From the NCBI GenBank assembly GCA_963821705.1, contig CAWGEV010000005.1, positions 434,001 to 498,000 of the forward strand: a stretch of 64,000 nucleotides of DNA, written 5' to 3'. Below are positions 41,842 to 49,676 of this stretch, in pieces. The DNA comes from DASUPK01 sp963821705. GTDB lineage: Bacteria > Actinomycetota > Thermoleophilia > Solirubrobacterales > 70-9. The notes below the pieces were generated by a model. That model was not told the DNA's origin. It was given only the letters and a program-made list of their open reading frames with translations, and searched no databases. The translations under genes were made by a program, and so were the position numbers. Position 1 is the stretch's first letter; each line of letters starts with the position of its first letter.

Positions 41842-43578
41842 ATGCGAAACGCGGAGATCGCGTCGGCCCTCCGTGAGCTGGGGGTCCTCTATGAGCTCGA
41901 TGGCGCGGACCGCTTCCGTGTCCTGGCCTACAAGGAGGCCGCGCGAACCATCGCCCAGAGCCCGGTCTCGATCGACCAGCTCGCGCAGGAGGGCAGGCTC
42001 ACCGAGCTGCCCAACGTCGGCAAGACCCTCGCCCAGAAGATCGAGACGCTCATCGAGACGGGCAGCATTCCGTCCGCCGACAAGCTCAAGGCGAAGTTCC
42101 CGGCCACCCTCGTCGAGGTGACGCGGGTTCCCGGGCTCGGCGCAAAGACCGCGCGCCGGATCTACGACGAGCTGGGCGTCGAGAACCTGACTCAGCTCAA
42201 GGAGGCGGCGGAGGCGGGGAACATCGCGGGGATCCGGGGACTCGGGACGAAGACGGAGGAGAACATCCTCTCCTCGCTGGAGGGCGTCACGGAGGACGGG
42301 ATCGGCGAGCGGCTTCTCCTCTCGCACGTGCTGCCCATCGCCGAGGAGATCCGCGGGGACCTGCTCGAGCTCGGGGTCGCGAAGCGGATCGAGATCGCCG
42401 GCTCGGCCCGGCGCTGGGCCGAGACGTGCAAGGACCTCGACCTGATCGCGACCACGGAGGACGCACCCGCCCTCGCGGAGGCGCTGGCGACCCACGGTCT
42501 CTCAGCCGAGACGCGGAGAGGAGGCGATGCCGCCGCCAGCGTCCTCACCCACTCAGGTCTCAAGGTGGACCTCAGGATCGGGACCGACGAGGTCTTCGGC
42601 GACCTGCTCCAGCACTTCACGGGGTCGGCCGCCCACAACGTCCAGCTTCGGGAGCGGGCCCAGGCGCGCGGTCTCTCCGTCAGCGAGTACGGCGTGGCGG
42701 TGGTGGACGGCAAGAAGGTTCACAAGTTCGAGGACGAGGCCGGCGTCTACGAGCTTCTGGGGCTGGAGTTCATCGAGCCGGAGCTCAGGGAGGGGCGCGG
42801 GGAGATCGAGGCCGCCGAGGCCGGCGAGCTCCCGAAGCTGGTCACCGTCGACGACATCCGCGGTGACCTCCACTGTCACACGACGCTCTCGGACGGCCGC
42901 AACTCGCTCGAGGAGATGGCCGAGGCCGCGCGGAGGCGCGGCTACGCCTACCTGGCCATCACCGACCACTCGGCGAGTCACGGCTTCGGGAACCACGTCA
43001 CCCCGAGGCAGCTCGCCAAGCGGATCAAGGAGATCCGGAAATGGAACGAGTCAGCCGCCCGCGGCTTCCGGCTGCTCGCCGGCTCGGAGGTCAACATCGG
43101 GAACGACGGCTCACCGGACTACCCCGACGAGCTCCTCGCGGAGCTCGACTGGGTGATCGGCAGCGTCCACACCTCCTTCAGCATCTCCGAGAAGGCGATG
43201 ACGGAGCGGATCATCGGCGCGATGGAGCACCCGCTCATCGACTGCATCGGCCACCTCACGGGCCGGCTGCTGCTCCGCCGCCAGCCCTACGGGGTCGACA
43301 TCGAGCGGATCGCCGAGGCCGCCGTCCGCACCGGCACGATGCTCGAGATCAACGGGAACCCCAACCGGCGCGACCTGAACGAGGGCCACGCCAAGCTGGC
43401 GGCCGAGGCCGGTGTCCGCATCGTCTGCAACACCGACGCGCACGGAACCGACACGCTCTCGAACATGAAGTACGCGGTCGCCACGGCGAGGAGGGCCTGG
43501 CTGAGCCCGAAACAGGTCGCGAACACGCGCAACTGGCGGTCGTTCGCGCCGCTGCGGAAGCGGGCGCGTAAGGCCTGA
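41842..43578 (+). CDS. polX: DNA polymerase/3'-5' exonuclease PolX (Pol X plus PHP domain)
   Basis: A 578-aa PolX. Residues 1-170 contain helix-hairpin-helix segments (TELPNVGKTLAQKIE, VPGLGAKTARRIYDE). The nucleotidyl-transfer site is IAGSARRWAETCKDLDLIAT plus the third Asp in KVDLRIGT. The PHP nuclease begins near residue 342: DLHCHTTLSDGRNS, ITDHSASH, VIGSVHTSF, LEINGNPNR and NTDAHGTD. It works in base-excision repair. ATG 41842 is taken over an in-frame TTG three codons earlier. Confidence 0.94.
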   Translation: MRNAEIASALRELGVLYELDGADRFRVLAYKEAARTIAQSPVSIDQLAQEGRLTELPNVGKTLAQKIETLIETGSIPSADKLKAKFPATLVEVTRVPGLGAKTARRIYDELGVENLTQLKEAAEAGNIAGIRGLGTKTEENILSSLEGVTEDGIGERLLLSHVLPIAEEIRGDLLELGVAKRIEIAGSARRWAETCKDLDLIATTEDAPALAEALATHGLSAETRRGGDAAASVLTHSGLKVDLRIGTDEVFGDLLQHFTGSAAHNVQLRERAQARGLSVSEYGVAVVDGKKVHKFEDEAGVYELLGLEFIEPELREGRGEIEAAEAGELPKLVTVDDIRGDLHCHTTLSDGRNSLEEMAEAARRRGYAYLAITDHSASHGFGNHVTPRQLAKRIKEIRKWNESAARGFRLLAGSEVNIGNDGSPDYPDELLAELDWVIGSVHTSFSISEKAMTERIIGAMEHPLIDCIGHLTGRLLLRRQPYGVDIERIAEAAVRTGTMLEINGNPNRRDLNEGHAKLAAEAGVRIVCNTDAHGTDTLSNMKYAVATARRAWLSPKQVANTRNWRSFAPLRKRARKA

Positions 43579-44211
43579 CTAGCCGAGCGGCTTCGGGAGC
43601 TTCGTGCCGCCGGGGGCACGGAGGCCGTCGAGGATGATCTCGAGCAGCCGCGGCCAGCGGCCAGCGGCTGGTCCCACCTCCGCCTGCGTGACGCTGCCAA
43701 GACCGCAGGCGATCATCGGGACGTCCTGCCAGGTCACGTCCTTGCGGAGTTCTCCGGAGCGCTGCGCGCGCCTCACCAGCCGGGCGATGAGCTTGTCCAG
43801 CCCGGCGGCTCGAGCAGAGGCATCCATGACCTCGGGCCGCGACCCCATCACCTCGCAGAGCCCGCGGTCTTCGGCCTGGATCTGCGCGGCGAAGCGGATG
43901 ACGTCGCAGAGCCCCTCCCACGGATTCTCGGCCTCGAGGGCCTCGCTCACCTTGTCGGCGAGGCGTCGGAACCGCTCCCGGGCGAGAGCCGCGATCAGGT
44001 CGTCCTTGGTGGGGAAGTGGCGGTAGACGGTCCCGACGCCGACCTTGGCGGCTTTCGCGATGTCAGGCATCTGGGCGTCGAGGCCCTCCTCCGCGAACAG
44101 CTTCTTGGCGGCGGCGAGCACAGCCTCCCGGTTTCGGCGAGCGTCGGCGCGAAGCACCCGATCCACAGTTGCGGTTCCCGTGGAGTGTCTGGTCTCTGTG
44201 ACGGTCGTCAA
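43579..44211 (-). CDS. TetR-family repressor, divergent to MFS exporter
   Basis: A 210-aa TetR regulator. The N-terminal domain carries NREAVLAAAKKLFAEEGLD and the HTH MPDIAKAAKVGVGTVYRHFPTK; the rest is a helical ligand domain. TTG 44211 is chosen because CGGAG lies 7 bp upstream; a longer reading to TTG 44268 has no ribosome site and would abut the operator. Two similar palindromes lie in the divergent promoter region, so it very probably represses the MFS gene and itself. Confidence 0.87.
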   Translation of the reverse strand: MTTVTETRHSTGTATVDRVLRADARRNREAVLAAAKKLFAEEGLDAQMPDIAKAAKVGVGTVYRHFPTKDDLIAALARERFRRLADKVSEALEAENPWEGLCDVIRFAAQIQAEDRGLCEVMGSRPEVMDASARAAGLDKLIARLVRRAQRSGELRKDVTWQDVPMIACGLGSVTQAEVGPAAGRWPRLLEIILDGLRAPGGTKLPKPLG

Positions 44212-44269
44212 TGGGTCTCCGGATCCTGGGCGGGATTCTCTCGAACTGTGCCGATGCTCACTCTGCAAA

Positions 44270-44285
44270 CGGAATACCGATTCCG
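44270..44285. promoter_or_regulatory. Putative TetR operator O1
   Basis: A 16-bp palindrome CGGAATACCGATTCCG: 6-bp arms CGGAAT/ATTCCG with 4-bp spacer, in the 210-bp region between the TetR and MFS genes. It shares half-sites with a second palindrome 34 bp away. A TATAGT that could be a -10 for the MFS gene starts at 44286. Confidence 0.55.
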
Positions 44286-44303
44286 TATAGTGCTAACCGA
44301 AAT

Positions 44304-44319
44304 CGGAACTCAGGTTCCA
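44304..44319. promoter_or_regulatory. Putative TetR operator O2
   Basis: CGGAACTCAGGTTCCA has 5-bp perfect arms GGAAC/GTTCC around a 4-bp spacer. Aligned with the site at 44270 it gives the consensus CGGAAY-N4-RTTCC. Centre-to-centre spacing is 34 bp, a little over three helical turns. Confidence 0.5.
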
Positions 44320-44421
44320 GATAGAGAGAATAGCTCACTTGTCCATTTCAGATTTCGCCATTCGTCGTAGAGGTGAACCGGCCAAAAGGGAGCCGGGTGG
44401 AGAAAGAAAGGAGTCGGGGGG

Positions 44422-45883
44422 ATGACCACCGCTCAGGAATATCTCGAAAAACGCTGGACCGCACTGATCCTGCTCTGCGTCGCGCAGTTCATCGTGGTGC
44501 TCGACGCGTCCATCGTCAACGTCGCCCTGCCGAGCATCGGCAAGGGCCTGAACTTCTCGGAGGCCAACCTCCCGTGGGTCGTCAACGCCTACGTGATCGC
44601 GTTCGGCGGCTTCCTGTTGCTCGGAGGGCGGGCGGCCGACCTGCTCGGCCGGCGGCGCGTCTTCATGGTCGGCCTGGGCGTGGTGGCGATCGCCTCGCTG
44701 GCGGCCGGCTTCGCCGCGACTCAGGGCCAGCTGATCGCCGCACGCGCGGCTCAGGGCCTGGGCGCAGCGATCGTGTCCCCGTCGGCGCTCTCGATCGTCA
44801 CCGGGCTCTTCAAGGACGGCGCTGAGCGCAACAAGGCCCTCGGGGCCTGGGGCGCCGTGGCCGGCTCGGCCGGTGCGGCCGGCGTCCTCCTCGGAGGAAT
44901 CCTCACCGACAGCCTCGGCTGGGAGTGGGTCCTCTGGGTGAATGTGCCGGTCGCGGCCATCGCACTGGCGTTCACGCCCGGCCTGATCCCGGAGAGCCGC
45001 TCGGAGTCGGCGACCCGCCACTTCGACGCCGCCGGCGCGGTCAGCATCACAGCGGGCCTCTCGCTACTGGCCTACTCCTTCCTCGATGCGAGCACGGCCG
45101 GTTGGGGCTCGACCAAGATCGTCAGCCTGCTGGTCGGCCTCGGTGGCGTTGATCGGGATCTTCGTCGCGATCGAGCTCCGCTCGAAGGCGCCGCTGGTTC
45201 CGTTCCGGATCTTCCGGCTGAGGACGCTCACCGGCGCGAACGTGGTGGGCCTGCTGCTCGGGGCCTCCCTGTTCTCGATGTTCTATTTCATCTCCCTGTA
45301 TATGCAGCAGGTGCTCGGCTACAGCCCGATCCACGCCGGGCTCTCCTACCTGCCGTTGGCCCTGACGATCGTCGTCGCGGCCGGCCTCGGTGGGCAGCTC
45401 GTCACCCGGTTCGGCTTCAAGCCGATCCTCGCTGCCGGGCTGGCGTTCGTCTCCGCCGGGCTCCTCTGGTTCAGCCAGGTGTCGGTGGGCGGCGGCTTCG
45501 TGACCGACATCCTGGGTGCGTCGCTGCTCGCGGCGATCGGGCTCGGCTTCGGCTTCGTCACCTCGACGATCGCGGCCGTCTCCGGAGTCGAGCAGCGTGA
45601 GCAGGGTCTCGCCAGCGGCCTGATCAACACCTCGCAGCAGATCGGCGGGGCGCTCGGGCTCGCGGTCCTGTCCACGATCGCGACCACTCGCACCAACGAC
45701 GTGATGGCCACCGGCCACTCGACCCTGCCGAATGCGCTCACGGAGGGCTTCCAGAGCGCGTTCCTGGGCGGCGCGGTGATCGCGGCCCTCGGGGTCGTGG
45801 CGGCGCTGGTCCTGATCCGGACCCGAGACAGCAAGGCCCACGTCGAGATGTCGCGGGCGGGCGCGGAGGCGGTTACCGCCTGA
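44422..45883 (+). pseudogene. DHA2-type MFS multidrug exporter, interrupted by a one-base insertion
   Basis: The first frame encodes the N-half of a 14-helix DHA2/EmrB-QacA exporter: IVVLDASIVNVALPSIGKGL, LLLGGRAADLLGRRRVFMVG and WGAVAGSAGAAGVLLGG. After LLVGL at about residue 240 the frame is lost, and the rest (VALIGIFVAIELRSKAPLVP, FSMFYFISLYMQQVLGYSP, to the stop at 45881) continues in another frame. Dropping one G at 45142-45143 joins the halves into 486 aa, normal for the family. Ribosome site AAGGAG lies upstream. It is divergent from a TetR gene with paired operators. Otherwise intact, so it is a recent mutation or a sequence error. Confidence 0.87.
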
Positions 45884-45980
45884 CGGCTTCGCCATCAGAT
45901 CGCGGCCACAAGCGGCCGCCCCACATGACCGCTCGGGGCTCCCGCCCCTCGCTGATGATGGGGCGGCCCGTGGCCGCTAG
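45884..45980 (+). repeat. Dispersed palindromic element, full-length copy B (97 bp)
   Basis: This 97-bp element fills the gap between the MFS stop (45881-45883) and the convergent gene at 45977. It begins CGGCTTCGCCATCAGATCG and ends GGCCGCTAG. It contains hairpins at 45902-45907/45914-45919 (GCGGCC/GGCCGC), 45935-45939/45944-45948 (GGGGC/GCCCC) and 45963-45968/45972-45977 (GCGGCC/GGCCGC), plus a long-range CATCAG/CTGATG pairing (45893-45898 with 45952-45957). The copy at 61958-62054 matches at about 84%. The terminal CTAG supplies the stop codon of the minus-strand neighbour. Confidence 0.75.
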
Positions 45981-46522
45981 GGGAGAGCGGGTGGCGGTGG
46001 GGGGCTGCCCGGCGGCGGCCGGTCCCGGCGCAGTCCGGGGGTCCGGACCAGCTTGACCGGCTCCAGCGCCGATCCCGGCTCGACGTAGAAGCGGACGCCG
46101 TCGCGCTCCTCGATCGCAGCCACCGCTCCCTCCCGGGCCCGAAGCGTCAGCGCGGCCCCGAGTGCGAAGCCGGTCCCGACCGCCGCGACACCGGGGAAGA
46201 CGATCCCGAGGCCACCCGCGATCAGCGCAAAGGCGGCCAGCGGCCAGAGTCGCGCCAGCGCTGCGCGGTTCGAGTTGTCGAGCGACGGCAGCGCGGTCGC
46301 CGTCCTGGCGTCGGCCAGCACCGGTCGCATCGCCTCGGCGGCTCGCGCCGGCCGGCCCAGCACGATCCCGCCGATCAGCGCCACGATCCACCAGCCGGCG
46401 GCGACGTAGAGCGTGAGCGTGTCGTCCGCCCCCGTCGCCGAGACCACGGTGATCGCCGCGAGCGCGGTTGCGGCGCCGCCGGCGAGCAGAACCGTCGTGC
46501 GAAGCAGGTCGCAGAATGCCAT
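45977..46522 (-). CDS. Membrane protein of unknown function
   Basis: A 181-aa protein with four predicted membrane helices: residues 5-28, 37-56, and a pair around LWPLAAFALIAGGLGIVFPGVAAVGTGFAL split near residue 105. A cytosolic tail contains EERDGVRFYVEPGSALEPV and a Pro-rich end PPPGSPPPPPALP. I do not recognise it. The stop codon TAG comes from the end of the palindromic repeat, so the Pro-rich tail may be extended or altered by repeat insertion. It lies 11 bp after otsB in the same direction. Confidence 0.68.
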   Translation of the reverse strand: MAFCDLLRTTVLLAGGAATALAAITVVSATGADDTLTLYVAAGWWIVALIGGIVLGRPARAAEAMRPVLADARTATALPSLDNSNRAALARLWPLAAFALIAGGLGIVFPGVAAVGTGFALGAALTLRAREGAVAAIEERDGVRFYVEPGSALEPVKLVRTPGLRRDRPPPGSPPPPPALP

Positions 46523-46533
46523 CGCCCGCGACC

Positions 46534-47349
46534 CTAGTCAGCCAGCGCTTCCAGCACCCGGACGAATCCCTCCGGGCCCTGGACGCTGAGGTCGGCCGTC
46601 CCCGCCACCTCGGGAGGCGACTCGTCCGAGACCACGGCGATGCACGCCGCGTGCTTCAGACGGCCGTCCTCCTTCAGCGTCCTCAGCGCAACGAAGGCGT
46701 CGACGTCGGTCCGATCGTCGCCGCCGTAGAGGGCCGCGTCGACGGGCTTCGCCGGAATCAGGGCCGCGACCGCGATCCCCTTGTTGATCGCCACGTTCGG
46801 CCGGATCTCGAGCACCTTCCGGCCCAGGTGGGGGACCAGCTCCTGCCACTCCGCCTCGCTGGCGATCTCGTGGGCGAGGGATTCCGCCGCGCCCTCGTTC
46901 TCGGCGCCGCGCCAGTGCAGCGCGACGATCGCCCCCTTGTCCTCCTTGCGGATCCCGACCCGCTCGAGCTCCGAGCGGTCCAGTCCCTCGACGAACCGGG
47001 GGGCGTCCCCCTCGTGCCCGTCCAGGGAGGGATCGGGCCTCACCCCATCCTCTCCGGGCAGTAAGAGCTCGAAGCCGTGGTTCCCGGAGTAGGCGAGCTC
47101 GTCGAGTCCCACCACCCGCCTCGCATCCAGCGCCCGCCTGCCGCTCAGGCAACCGACCAGCGCATAACGTTGAGCGAGCCTGCGCAGCAGCTGCCGGGTG
47201 TGGTCCGGGACCCCCGCGTCCTCGGGCCTCGGGGCGATCGGGGCGATGGTCCCGTCGACGTCGATGAGGATCGCGGAGCGCCCGGGGTTCCCCCGCAGAG
47301 GGGTGAGCAGGCGCTCGATCGCGCCCTCGTCTGCCGCCGGACCGTTCAT
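46534..47349 (-). CDS. otsB: Trehalose-6-phosphate phosphatase
   Basis: A 271-aa HAD-fold phosphatase. Motif I LIDVDGTIAPIAPRPEDA, SGRRALDARR, YSGNHGFEL, the lysine motif VLEIRPNVAINKGIAV and GDDRTDVDAF are the OtsB pattern. It dephosphorylates trehalose-6-phosphate. ATG 47349 is preferred, with AGAGGCGGG before it; a GTG at 47376 would overlap the divergent gene. No otsA is present in the window. Confidence 0.92.
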   Translation of the reverse strand: MNGPAADEGAIERLLTPLRGNPGRSAILIDVDGTIAPIAPRPEDAGVPDHTRQLLRRLAQRYALVGCLSGRRALDARRVVGLDELAYSGNHGFELLLPGEDGVRPDPSLDGHEGDAPRFVEGLDRSELERVGIRKEDKGAIVALHWRGAENEGAAESLAHEIASEAEWQELVPHLGRKVLEIRPNVAINKGIAVAALIPAKPVDAALYGGDDRTDVDAFVALRTLKEDGRLKHAACIAVVSDESPPEVAGTADLSVQGPEGFVRVLEALAD

Positions 47350-47374
47350 CCCGCCTCTAGTATCGCCCGCCACC

Positions 47375-47731
47375 ATGCCGAGGACGCTGAAGCTGGCGCT
47401 GATCGGGACCGCGGGCGGAGCGTTCAGCGGCCTCCTCGGCGTGGGGGGCGGGAGCGTGATCGTCCCGCTGCTGATCGTCTGGCTCGGCTACGGCGCTCGC
47501 GAGGCGACCGGGACGAGCATGATGGCGATCGTCGTCATCGCCAGCGTCGCGGTCACGCTGCAGGCCTTCTACGGCAACGTCGACCCGCCGAACGCGGCGC
47601 TGGTCGGGATTCCGGCCATCGGCGGCGCCGTCGCCGGGACCGCTCTCCAGCAGCGCATCCCCGAGCGGATGATCTCCCTGCTGTTCGCCGGGCTGCTGGT
47701 CATCATCGCCGGAAAGCTGATTCTCTCGTGA
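47375..47731 (+). CDS. TauE/SafE-type membrane protein, N-terminal half
   Basis: A 118-aa protein with about four helices carrying the repeat motif GGAFSGLLGVGGGSVIVPLL that normally occurs once in each half of a TauE/SafE exporter. Usual members are near 250 aa with two such halves in one chain. The stop overlaps the GTG of the next gene (GTGA), and the partner encodes the second half, so the two probably form one transporter. The start lies 25 bp from the divergent otsB start with no ribosome site, suggesting leaderless translation. Confidence 0.8.
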   Translation: MPRTLKLALIGTAGGAFSGLLGVGGGSVIVPLLIVWLGYGAREATGTSMMAIVVIASVAVTLQAFYGNVDPPNAALVGIPAIGGAVAGTALQQRIPERMISLLFAGLLVIIAGKLILS

Positions 47732-48123
47732 GCTCGATCGCCGCTGCGATCATGGGCTTCGCCGGCGGCATGCTCGGCGGCCTGCTCGGCGTCGGCGGAG
47801 GGATCCTGTTCGTCCCGGCACTCGCGATCTTCATGAACGAGACGCAGGTGAGGGCCGAGGCCACGTCGCTGCTCGCGATCGTCCCGGTGGCCATCGTCGC
47901 CGTCTGGCGGCAGCTGGGGTACGGCAACGTCCGGGTCCGCGACGGCCTCGTGATCGGGGCGCTCTCACCCCTCGGGGTGGGCATCGGGGTGGTGACCTCC
48001 AACGCGATCCCGGAGCGGGCGCTGGAGCTGACCTTCGCCGGACTGGCCCTGCTGATCGCGGCCCAGCTGGTGATCAGGGCGCTCAGGGAGCCCGACGAGC
48101 CGCCTGCGGACTACTCGGACTGA
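47728..48123 (+). CDS. TauE/SafE-type membrane protein, C-terminal half
   Basis: A 131-aa protein from GTG 47728 with the matching repeat MGFAGGMLGGLLGVGGGILF and about four helices (the last is LTFAGLALLIAAQLVIRAL). TauE/SafE proteins are thought to export sulfite, sulfoacetate or other anions. Together with the overlapping upstream gene it makes a full-length equivalent. The short acidic tail EPDEPPADYSD is unremarkable. Confidence 0.8.
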   Translation: MSSIAAAIMGFAGGMLGGLLGVGGGILFVPALAIFMNETQVRAEATSLLAIVPVAIVAVWRQLGYGNVRVRDGLVIGALSPLGVGIGVVTSNAIPERALELTFAGLALLIAAQLVIRALREPDEPPADYSD

Positions 48124-48143
48124 CCTCCTGCCGAGCAGTTGCG

Positions 48144-48692
48144 TCAGTGCCCGGGGTGGCCGGACCACTCGATCGAGCCCTCGAGTTCCGGCCCGTTGTC
48201 GAGCTGCTGGACCGAGACGCCGCAGAGGTCGCCGTTGTCCTTGTTGAAGCTGGCGTCGACCTCGCCGTTGACGATCGTCCCGGGCGGCGGGTACTGGTGA
48301 TGCGAGGTGAACCCCGCGCTGACGTAGAAGTTCACGGGCCCCGTCACCCCCGGGACGCTGACTGGGACTCGCATCGTCGGAGTCTGGCCGCGCTCCCCGC
48401 TGTTGGGGTTCGCATCGACCGGGATCGGCGGCGCGGAGAGCGTCAGGTCACCGGCCTGCGCCGGAGGGTTGTCCCCGCCCGAGCAATAGATGTGCAGTCG
48501 GGCGGTGAAGCCCTTGATCGACATCCGGTGCCCCCGCTTCTTGACCTTGAAGGAGACCGGGAGCTTGTCCGTGGTCTGGGCGGTCCAGTGCCCGGTCTTC
48601 GGGACACTCGAATAGATGCTCGCCGCCGCCACGCCGGCCAGCGCCATCACCGGGACGAGGGAGAGGACGAGGATCTTGGCCGGTCGTCTCAC
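48144..48692 (-). CDS. Secreted protein of unknown function
   Basis: A 182-aa protein with a signal peptide (ILVLSLVPVMALAGVAAA). The mature part is predicted beta-rich, with cysteines in LHIYCSGGDNPP and DLCGVSVQQLD that may form a disulfide. SVPKTGHWTAQTTDKLPVSF and the SAGFTSHHQYPPPG segment suggest an immunoglobulin-like fold. I do not recognise the family. It is monocistronic, converging with the TauE pair. Confidence 0.68.
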   Translation of the reverse strand: MRRPAKILVLSLVPVMALAGVAAASIYSSVPKTGHWTAQTTDKLPVSFKVKKRGHRMSIKGFTARLHIYCSGGDNPPAQAGDLTLSAPPIPVDANPNSGERGQTPTMRVPVSVPGVTGPVNFYVSAGFTSHHQYPPPGTIVNGEVDASFNKDNGDLCGVSVQQLDNGPELEGSIEWSGHPGH

Positions 48693-48726
48693 CGGCGGGC
48701 AACCTATGCAGGGCCCCTAACGGGAC

Positions 48727-49614
48727 CTAAAGGCCGTGCTCGAGTGCGCCCTTGACGCCCCCGTCGAGCGCGTTCAGCCGGTGGAGAGCGAGCGCCTCAG
48801 GCGTGCCGAAGCCGCGCCCGCCCGAACCCGACCGATTCCCGTCGGTTCCATGGTGCGAGAGGATGCAGTGCAGCAGGGCCGCGCGCCGGTCGGACGCCAG
48901 CCCCCCAGCCGCCGAGCCCACGATCTCCGCGCCGAGCGCGAGATGCCCGATCAGGCGTCCCTCCTCGGTGATCCCGAACTCCGCCCCATAGGTGAACTCC
49001 CGGGTCTTCCCGACGTCGTGCAGCAGCGCCGCGGCCATCAGCAGGTCCGAGTCGAGCCGCGGATGAAGCTGGCAGACCTCGCCGACGAGGGTTCCCACCG
49101 CCACGGTGTGCTCGAGCAGCCCGCCGACATAGGAGTGGTGGCTCGCCCGTGTGCAGGGCGCCCGCCGGAACGCGGATGCCACCGGCTCCGTGAAGAGCAC
49201 CTTCTGGACCACCTCCCGCAGCGCTGGGTCGTAGACCTCGCGGGTGAGGTGCTCCAGGAACCCCTCGAGCTCGGCCGCATCGCGGTAGGCGGTGGGAAGG
49301 AACTCCGCCGGGTCGAGCTCACCCTCCTCGACCGGCCCGATCTCGTCGACCTCCGCCACCAGCTCGCCGCGGAAGCGCTCCACCTTGCCCGAGACCCGAA
49401 TCGCATCGCCGCGCTCGAACCGGGCCCCCAGGCGATCGACCTCGCGGAAGACCCGCGCGGGGATCGACCCCGAGCGGTCGCGAAGCTCGAGCGAGAGGTA
49501 GATCGAGCCGTTTCGCGCCGAGAGGCGGTCCTTGCGCACGCACGCGTAGATGCCCCGGAACCGCTGGCCCGGCCGCAATTCGGCGACCTGGGGTGTCGCA
49601 GCCATCGCTTCCAT
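48727..49614 (-). CDS. HD-domain 3'-5' exonuclease of the YhaM family
   Basis: A 295-aa protein. An N-terminal OB fold (GIYACVRKDRLSARNG to AIRVSGKVERFRGELVAEV) is followed by an HD domain with SHHSYVGGLLEHTVAV, AAALLHDVGKTREFTY and LLHCILSHHGT, where the HD pair is His-Asp in LLHDVGK. This order matches YhaM/CBF1-type 3'-5' exonucleases of RNA or single-stranded DNA. ATG 49614 is preferred, with TTGGAGA upstream, over TTG 49644. It is divergent from the PAC2 gene. Confidence 0.88.
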   Translation of the reverse strand: MEAMAATPQVAELRPGQRFRGIYACVRKDRLSARNGSIYLSLELRDRSGSIPARVFREVDRLGARFERGDAIRVSGKVERFRGELVAEVDEIGPVEEGELDPAEFLPTAYRDAAELEGFLEHLTREVYDPALREVVQKVLFTEPVASAFRRAPCTRASHHSYVGGLLEHTVAVGTLVGEVCQLHPRLDSDLLMAAALLHDVGKTREFTYGAEFGITEEGRLIGHLALGAEIVGSAAGGLASDRRAALLHCILSHHGTDGNRSGSGGRGFGTPEALALHRLNALDGGVKGALEHGL

Positions 49615-49676
49615 CCATCTGAGTCTCCAAGAGGAACCGGACACCTAGGTGGGGCCAACTCGCTAGTCTCGGATCA

